From the NCBI GenBank assembly GCA_948474755.1, contig CAOLHI010001848.1, positions 186,001 to 250,000 of the forward strand: a stretch of 64,000 nucleotides of DNA, in the 5' to 3' direction. Source of the DNA: Ctenosaura bakeri (lineage: Eukaryota; Chordata; Lepidosauria; Squamata; Iguanidae). The position numbers were made by a program, and so were the translations under genes. A model generated the notes under the pieces. That model was not told the DNA's origin. It made no database searches and saw nothing but the letters and a program-made list of their open reading frames with translations. Below are positions 56,808 through 64,000 of the stretch, in pieces; the stretch's first letter is position 1; every line of letters starts with the position of its first letter.

Positions 56808-57360
56808 TGTCAAGGTCAGAGACCTGGGTGGCAAGCCAGCCCAGAAAAGGGAATGTGAGAGCCAGCAAAGTCCAGCCAGGAGGAGACCAGCAAGCACTTT
56901 ACACAAGGGAGTTCATTTACCAGAGTGAAAGCCATAGTCAGAGTTCCAAAAGCCAAGAGTCAAGAGATCAATTCAAGGTAGCAGGAACAAGGAAGAGGCA
57001 AGAGAAAGGCTTGAAAGAAGTTTGCCACAAGCAAAGGAAAGCTTCCAGGCAGGCAGTTATATAGCCCAAGACACAGGTGTGGCTAGTCACTGCTTCTTGA
57101 ACTTAATCAAGAAAGCCTCCCTTTGCTCAGCTCTCTTGAGTCTCTGCCTTGTTTGAGGGCTGATTGGCACAGGCTCCAAACCATCTTCAGAATCGGATCC
57201 CTATTGCCCTAAAGGAGTAGGCAGAGGACCGTCTGAGCCTGCTTGGTCCCTGGCAGCAGGGGGAGCTCTTGAGCTGCAGGACTCATCTCCAGCCAGAGCA
57301 ACAGGGACCAGCAGCTGCTGCTTGTCATCATCAGCTCTGACAGGGGCTTCAGTTATCTCA
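56808..57360 (-). mobile_element. Solo LTR (copy B), same family as 35523-36098, inverted
   Basis: On the minus strand it runs TGAGATAACTGAAGCCCC...CTTGACA and matches copy A along its length, including the CTATATAAC box (complement near 57057-57064). A perfect 5-bp TSD (CTGGT at 56803-56807 and 57361-57365) sets the limits. Copies A and B differ by several small indels, so they are independent old insertions rather than a recent segmental copy. Confidence 0.8.
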
Positions 57361-57365
57361 CTGGT

Positions 57366-58486
57366 GCTAGCTGACAGAAGCTAGGGCCTAACAACCAACC
57401 AGCAAATGTCTTTTGGCAAGAAGTGGCTTTTATTGATTACAGCTGGGTCAGTTGGCTTGGTGTTGAGCTCAGAACCTTTGACCTGCCACTGAATGATTCA
57501 GGCATTTATTGAATCAGAGCTCCTGACCTAAAGCAGGAGTTAGTTAAGGAGATGGTGACCAAGAAGGCACTCAGATATAAAGCCAATGTGCGACTCTTTC
57601 TATCTGAGGGACGTGCCAGAACCATCCCAGAGGTGGGTATTAGTTGCAAATCTCTACCTCTGAAGTCCCTGGTTGGATACTTTGTGGACTGCTGTACAAT
57701 GAGCTACTGGGCTCAACATCTGTGGTTCTTGAATCTTGTCCCATGGCACATTGCCACCAGAGGAGAGGATGTGCCACAACTCCTACTCCTGCTATCTCTA
57801 TCCCAGCTGCAGTCACAACCACAGTACATATCATATTCCATGCAGCCATATGTTCTGCCCCTGGTATGATAACTAGAGGCTGTCTGCTGAAATGAGGCCT
57901 CTAGTAAGAATGAAATGCTATATCTGCTACCCCCTGCATAGGCCATTACAAACTCCCTCAGCCCCTTGCTGACCTTCCATTGGGCCACATCAATCTTGAT
58001 TTGTTTGCCATTCCTCACCTGCAGTGCCATTCAGGATTTTGAACCAAAGTGTCATAGTCCTGGACAGACAGGTCATAATTCCTCCTAGGTCCCATTTTTT
58101 TTTTGCCAAGATCAAGTCCACACTCCTGTGTGATGCCAAACTATTTTCACCCAGATGAATGGCAAGAGACTCCAGAGGGCAAAGTGCTTCCACTCTGCCA
58201 ATTACAGTTGGAAGAAGCATGTCCTAATGCATCCCTCTTTGCCCATCCAGGTAATATTGGAGCACTCTTCAAGCAAAGATCCTTTCCCCAGTCATTGGAA
58301 GAGATGTACTCTGCTGCCCAGTATACAGTACTGTGCCTGCTGATCCAAACTCACTTATAGTCTCCTATAACAGCTGAAGTGAAAGAAGTTTTAAGTGACA
58401 AGCCCTAGGTCAGTCCTCATATACATATGTTACATCGCAGATCGTAACCTCTCAACAGCTTGAATTAGTGCCTATGACAATCCTTA
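57366..58486. other. No gene assigned
   Basis: 57552-58360 is relatively open in several frames (up to 105 aa on either strand), with no domain I recognise. It could be a very decayed LINE; I cannot support that. Confidence 0.4.
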
Positions 58487-58494
58487 ACTGGATG

Positions 58495-59782
58495 CAGTGA
58501 TGTAGATTTGAATCAATAGACTCAGACTCAAGTGAGACTTAAGTTGCTTCAGTGACTCGACTCAGTAATAAATGACACACTGACTCGAGTCTTGATATTT
58601 TTAATGACTGACTTGCTGCCCTTAGCTCAGTAAAATAACGCATTCATCCAGAAACATTATGACTTTGAACAATACTGTGATAATGGGGCTTCCCATTATC
58701 TAGACTTGGCTGAAGGGGGATACTTCCCTCTTCAGGTAAACCAAGGGTTAATGAGGTGTTGGGGTTAGGTTACATTTTATTGTGGGGCAGCCTCACAGGT
58801 CACGGGGGAGGGAATTGCCCAATCAAGGGGAAAGAGGTGAGCATCTTCGAGATGCTTTGAAGGAGAAGTTATAAAAATCCTTGAGAGGCCATGTGGCGGA
58901 GAGAGAACAAAGGAACCTCCTGGAGATGGGATCTGTGCCAGTAGTAGGCTGCAGGCCCTAGGCCTTGCCTCCTGGCCTCATTCCTCTCTTAGACCATCTA
59001 AGCCTGTGAACCCAAATGTGAGTAACTAGAACATAAGGTAGTTGGTCGCATTAGGACTGTTTATTATTTTGGAGGTTGGCTGATCTTAAGAATGTATCTG
59101 TTTTTATAACTTCTTGTAACTTAAGTGTACCTGGGAGGGGGGAGCCTCTCATGTGTATTATTGTCTTGTTTACTTGCATGCCTTAAAATAAATGCTTTTC
59201 TGTAAAACCTCTGTTTCTTCTCCATTCCCAAGCCATTCTTCGGCACACGCTTAGATAGGACTTCATTCACTTAGAAGGGAAAGGTTCTTAAGCATAGAGA
59301 TTGGCAATCCATTGAGCAGGGTCCCACTGAGGGACTGTTCTGCTCAGTAACAAGTAAACTCAGTATATTCAGAATTCAATGGGTGGTGGCAGCATGAGAA
59401 TTAGTGAACGCTGGAGAATTTCCTGCTCATTTTCAAGGGTAGAAGTCAGGCTTGGGTGAGGTGGGGGGCTGGAAGTAAACTCAGCTTCAGTAAAGGGGAG
59501 TAAGAAGGATGCTATTCCCCACTTCTGAAAAATCCTCCAGCTTCCAAAATGGGAAGTAAGAAGGATCCTCACTTCTGAAGCTGCAAATGGCAAAATCATA
59601 AATGTGGAGGGCTGACTCTGCTTAAATCATTAAAACTGACTTTATTTGGCTCTGTCCAATAATTCTGGAATTTTGTTTGGGGTATAAAGTTGACTTCCAG
59701 ACTTGAGACTTGACTTGAAAGTATCTTCAAGGACTTGAGATTTGACTTGAGACTTGGAGTAAAAGACTTAAATACATCACTG
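58495..59782. mobile_element. hAT-like transposon with GACTCGAGTC-rich ends
   Basis: Terminal inverted repeats CAGTGATGTA at both ends (58495-58504; complement 59773-59782) and an 8-bp flank ACTGGATG (58487-58494) / ACTAGATG (59783-59790) differing by one base, as expected for hAT. Both ends are rich in GACTCGAGT/GACTTGAGACTTGA motifs that could be subterminal transposase-binding repeats. No transposase frame is present. The middle (about 58680-59345) looks like a separate insertion. Confidence 0.75.
58680..59345 (+). mobile_element. LTR-like insertion inside the hAT-like element (limits uncertain)
   Basis: Differs in style from the GACT-rich hAT arms. Carries TTATAAAAATCC near 58869-58880 and AATAAA at 59187-59192, spaced as in an LTR, with an 8-bp hairpin (ATAATGGG/CCCATTAT) near its left end. 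I could not find a TSD, so the limits and class are open. Confidence 0.35.
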
Positions 59783-59790
59783 ACTAGATG

Positions 59791-60544
59791 CCACTGTGGC
59801 TGTCCCAGTCCTGAACGAGTGTCCTTGGCAGGAAGACCTAAATGTGTTAGGTACAATGTCATGACCGCAGTGAACTGACCCAGTCAAAGGAGGGCCATCC
59901 TCAAGAACAAAAAGGGTGGCATCAGCACCTGGGCAGATAGCCATGTACTTCCTTGCTGTATGAACAAGGTATAGACCTGTGCCCTTAGTTGTACTGTGCT
60001 TCCTCACAGCCCTTCTGGTCTATTTTAGACCTTTTGGTGTAGAGCTGAATGGACCTACTGCCCATGGGTACATCCCTACAAATAGTCAGTGGAAGTGGAT
60101 TTTTTGTGTCCTTTTGTCTGCTAAAAGACTGATACTTTGGAGAAATTACAGCTTCCTGTTGCCTGTATCACTGCCACAGCCTGCAAAATATCCCCCAGGT
60201 AAGCCTCAGAGGGGAGCTCCTGTTGGGGCCTGGATATATGCTCCGTGGCAAAATGTTCAGGGACATGCACAATGCACTTTCAGTCAGAGTATTACTATCC
60301 AAGTTGAAAAAGAATGATTTATCTCTAGATTCAGTCTTTAGAGAACAGTTGAGCATCTGTTTTGCTCTACTTCACACCACTAGTAGGTCCAATAATACCA
60401 GCTGGACTAGATGTTATATGAAACAAATTGGAGAGATTGGGAGTCACTTTTCATACTTGTTTTATTTCTGTTTTTAACTGAATTCTTATTATACCAAAGA
60501 AAGAGGATAAGAAACAAGTAGAAAATGGAGAACACATACGTCTT
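59791..60544. other. No gene assigned
   Basis: Frames up to 112 aa (59979-60317) with no recognisable domain. Confidence 0.4.
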
Positions 60545-60790
60545 GTTTAAGCAGGCCTTCAGTCTTGGCTAACCTAACTAAGTATGCTGTTTTAATACAC
60601 ACTGTGTATTTTAGCTGTTTTAATTATTCTAAATTTTAATCTTTTAAAAATAATGGTTTAATTGAAAGTACTATTTAATACTTTTAAAACTTTTATACTT
60701 CATATTGCTTCAACTGCTCTCTTCTAATTTTTTTTCTCTAAGCCACTTTGAATTCTTTTTAGAAGAGAAATGGAATATAAAATAGATAAG
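60545..60790 (+). mobile_element. L2/CR1-like LINE 3' end, decayed
   Basis: AGCAGGCCTTCAGTCTTGGC, T-rich runs, then TCTAAGCCACTTTGAATTC...GAAATGGAATATAAAATAGATAAG, parallel to the 3' end at 23640-23717 (AAAGCCACCTTGGGTCCC...AATTCAATAAATAAATA). Confidence 0.55.
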
Positions 60791-62639
60791 TACATGAAAT
60801 TTCTTATGATATGAACATGGGTTAAGCATGTACATTACAGGTATACCACATCTAATGCATTTGATGTACTCCTGGCTTTACTTCTTTAACAGAAAGTGTG
60901 GTACCAGAGGCAGAAATAAAAAGGAAAGGGACTCTTATCCACTTAACTGAGGAACCACAGCTCAACATGTCTCAGCAAACCTTTGATTTCTAACACTATA
61001 CATATGTGAAATGAGACAAACCGGTGAGGTAAACCTTGCACGGGTGAATAAAAACATTTTTCATCTTCTAGAGACTACCTGTAGGCTTATTCCAAAATGG
61101 CTCCAGACTGATTTTTTATTTCAATAGCCCCCACTTTTCTTATGATTTCCATTTTGTTGAAACACATACAGGTCTATGTGTTTTTCTCAACATGCTGGAG
61201 GTACCTGATGAGGCAGACTTGTTTGGTCTCCTCTTTTCACTTTGTTTTGCATTCATGCTCAGTAAAGAATTCAGGGGGCAACTGCCTTTTAACTTGTCTA
61301 TTATAGGCAGGCACACATAGCTATCTACAGTAGGGCTGGATACATTAGATACTTTTTCCCAGCTCAAATTTTATTGCATACTTTACTGAAGGCCTGCTGC
61401 TGCAACCTGACATTGAACATCTGCATTTATCCGTCCCTCCTTCACCATTCTCTCAATGCAATACTCTTTTAAAAGTTTCCCTCTAGGCAGAGGACAAGGA
61501 GAAAAAGGGAGGTGGATGGGCATAAAAACACTTTGTAAAAAGGAGCTTCATTATCAGAGGCTGTGTTAATTGATGTAAGCCTGACCATATGTCCCCCAAC
61601 TATCTGCTTGACATTGATGTCTATATACATTCATGCCTAGAAAAAGTAGTAAATCCTCTGACTACTATGCAATGGTGAATCTTTGGCTTTCCAATACTGG
61701 AGTGTAGTCACACAGGATCCAACCACAGTGACTATCCATTAAATTCCAATTAACAGTAACATAGTTTAAAAGTATGTGTTGTATCTACTGGCATCAAAGA
61801 TTTTCTAATACAAAATGAATATGTTGCAATATACCTAGCCTGAAGGAAGTGATTACTGGGCATGCCACAAATAAATGTTTTTGCATTGCATCACTAATAT
61901 TTAGCTTAATCAACCATTTCTTTTAAAAAGATGTAATGGTGTCCAATATACCTAAAACATCAAGTTTGCCAGATTAAACACAATTTTAAATCTATAAAAA
62001 TAGATATTGAAATTAGGATCATTTTCCATTGTTTATTTTTTATGTTCTCTATTCCATTTGATTCTGACTTCACTGACATCAATTTTAGTATTTTTTTTCA
62101 ACAAATATTTACAAACAGTGATTTGTTGGTTTCAGTGTCTCTGGGAATACAGTTAACATGCTTATCATCACAGGAGAGGCAAAGCTTTTAAAGCACACTT
62201 CAACTCTAGGTATTGCTTCACAGAAACAAAAGGCAAATGATATGTGAATTGAAAAGCTGAAAATGGCAAAATTCTTGAGTTGAGGTTTTGAGGTTGTAAG
62301 TGACCTTACACACTTTCTCTCTGGCCGGTGCCTATCTGGCTTCTTTTAAAAGCCAGGAAGGAGATAGGTCCAACATGCATGTGATATGTCCAAGGATTCT
62401 GTCCATATTCTCAGGCTGTCCCAGTCGAAATATATCCAGTAACACAGGACAAGCAGTTGCCAAGGTTACATTCACTGCACTGCGTTTACAACAGCATCTA
62501 GATTAGAATGAATGTGAACAGTTCTCGCTTTACAGTGGCATGCAAATTCTTTATAACAGGCTGCCAAGAAAATTACATTAGCTTTAGGAGTATACAAATG
62601 CCTATGCCTACCCAAGATAGTTCTGCTGAATGACACTGC
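60791..62639. other. No gene seen
   Basis: AT-rich sequence with chance frames. The lowest part of the minus-strand LINE below may extend to about 62470, but I cannot align it. Confidence 0.45.
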
Positions 62640-63610
62640 ACATGGAACAGACCACAATGGTGTCAGAGAAGCATGAATTCTTTGCTGCCAACACCTCCAT
62701 GACTTTTCAAGAGGCTCTAGCCCAATGTTTGCCAGACCTTCTTCAGGTTTTCTTCCATCTCTGTTCCACTTATTACCACCAGTAAGCTAACAAACTAAGG
62801 AGCATTCTTGGAGAGAAGGAGATGCTCAGAAGTGATTGTTTGTATTTTTCCATTCCACACATCAGCCAAGGCGTCAATGGGATAAACTGCCATGGGAAGA
62901 AGAAACTCCAAGATTCATAAAGTAATCATCTGAATCCATCAGCTTCCTGGTGAAGACCATCTTAAATCAATCCATTATCCTTGCAGAGTCTCCCAGTATC
63001 CATGAGCCTCAACCCCTCTAGGTAGTAATCTATCTGTACCAACATGGACATTTTCTCCACTTGAAGACCACCATCATGCTGCACAGCACAGAGAATTATC
63101 GTGTGGCTGCAGGATGGCTGGGTCCAGATACTACTTGGGGACAGATCCACGGTATTCATGTAAGACACAAACTCCTGAGCTACACATGGATGTCAAAGTT
63201 CTGAAGCACAACTAACCAAAGTGACTCCAGCACCAACCCCAAGACCACCCCAGTTAGGAAGGGAAATTGTTGACCATGGACTGGGTGATACACCAACAGA
63301 ATTCCTGTTCTGCCTTTGCTATTCACCTTCAAATATACAAACTCAGCCCCAGCAGACTATATGGCAGGGTAGATCTCTGCAACTCCACCTCTGCATTCCC
63401 CAAATCACAGAGAACCCAGGTGAACAGAGGTGCCAGAAGTTCCTCCCCTGACCCCCGAGTTTCATCTAGCTAGTTCGCTGTAATAGAAGCAAGATCAGCA
63501 TGTTTATCCAGAATCAGGTCCTAGATTGCAGCTGTTTTTCTATTTGCTGACCTGGCATTGGCCAGCAGCATTGTCAGCCCAGTAGACCTGTTACCAAGGC
63601 TATCCAAGCT
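62640..63610 (-). pseudogene. L2/CR1-like LINE, endonuclease region, decayed
   Basis: Minus-strand reading gives LLANARSANRKTAAI*DLILDKHADLASITAN*LDETRG near 63570-63460 (the EN start; LNIRSV...LACITETWL in the family), then CSPGFSV near 63415, and AQEFVSYMNTVDLSPSS...HDGGLQVEKMSMLV (63180-63040), matching the EN C-terminal half after the GDFN motif. Stops and frameshifts are frequent. No RT follows downstream on this strand within the window that I can recognise. Possibly the same family as the plus-strand copy at 21984, but the two cover different domains. Confidence 0.65.
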
Positions 63611-64000
63611 AATTGAAGTGTGTGTGTGTGTGTGTGGGGGGACAGTTTGTGGCAACCCATACCTTCTGGCCTTCCCACTGCTATGGTGATATGTGCCAAC
63701 TGCATATCTGGCCTTGCCCTTTATCCTTTCAAGGACTGCTTGCTAGTATTCTTCTCCCTCCCTTAGGGAAACAAGCAAATAAATAACATATTACTGGGAA
63801 AGTAGAGGAAAAAAGTGAAGGGCACATTGTTGAAAAGAGAGAGAGAGAGAGAGCTACTTTGCAAATCTAAAAGAGGTTCTTCCCCATTCTTCATAGGGAA
63901 ATTTTCTGCTGTCTTCTAGGAAGGAGAAAAAGGAGTATAATCTATCTAACTTGCCAGCAGATGCCACAATACCTGACAGGCAGGGTCCTAGAGGTGGACG
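63611..64000. other. No gene seen; two short simple repeats
   Basis: A (GT)n run at 63618-63635 ending in G-rich sequence, and a (GA)n run at 63836-63853. May be the 5' part of the minus-strand LINE just before it. Confidence 0.5.

Noticed and set aside
57552..58360. Decayed retrotransposon coding region
   Set aside because: Several long frames on both strands, but I could not match any RT or EN motif in order.

Overview
This window reads as vertebrate, most likely squamate reptile (lizard or snake), non-coding DNA. The pointer is the repeat mix: a full-length L1, CR1 copies ending in the ATTCTATGATTCT-type tail, RTE/BovB fragments, tRNA-headed SINEs with a BovB-type tail (Sauria SINE type), an L2/CR1-L3-like LINE, hAT transposons including a SPIN-type element, and several solo LTRs. 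I found no host protein-coding gene, rRNA or tRNA gene that I can support. Almost all open frames outside the L1 are short chance frames, and the longer readable ones are retrotransposon fragments. Family names rest on recalled hallmarks, not on a database search.

Layout. 1-440 is the GC-rich right end of a DNA transposon that starts outside the window. 2493-8571 is a full-length L1 (5' UTR, ORF1, G-rich inter-ORF spacer, ORF2, 3' UTR, poly-A) between 14-bp target-site duplications (TSDs), inserted into an older BovB remnant. It is nearly intact: ORF2 has one in-frame stop, and the ORF1 tail looks frameshifted. 9-21 kb holds SINEs and quiet sequence, then a GC-rich transposon at 20547-20978. 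21984-23717 is a decayed L2/CR1-like LINE with a 180-bp hairpin MITE inside it. 24-32 kb holds more hairpin MITEs, SINEs and a CR1 with nested insertions. 32880-36890 is a three-layer nest: BovB, split by CR1, itself split by a solo LTR. 38.3, 46.1 and 47.5 kb carry CR1 3' ends. 41264-42053 has SPIN-type termini, a perfect 8-bp TSD and an interior I do not recognise. 48.6-50.7 kb holds three different LTR-like units in a row. 56808-57360 is a second copy of the 35.5-kb LTR, inverted. 58495-59782 is another hAT-like element. 62640-63610 is the endonuclease region of an L2/CR1-like LINE on the minus strand.

The most striking recurrent signal is a family of DNA elements with GGCCATTTCC termini: nine members or ends in 64 kb. 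Most are near-perfect 130-200-bp palindromes; two are GC-rich and longer with different interiors. The clearest TSDs are 3 bp and AT-rich. The window is therefore a layered record of transposition rather than a set of cooperating genes; the only parts that act together are L1 ORF1 and ORF2, and the BovB and L2/CR1 LINEs with the SINEs that probably borrowed their 3' ends.
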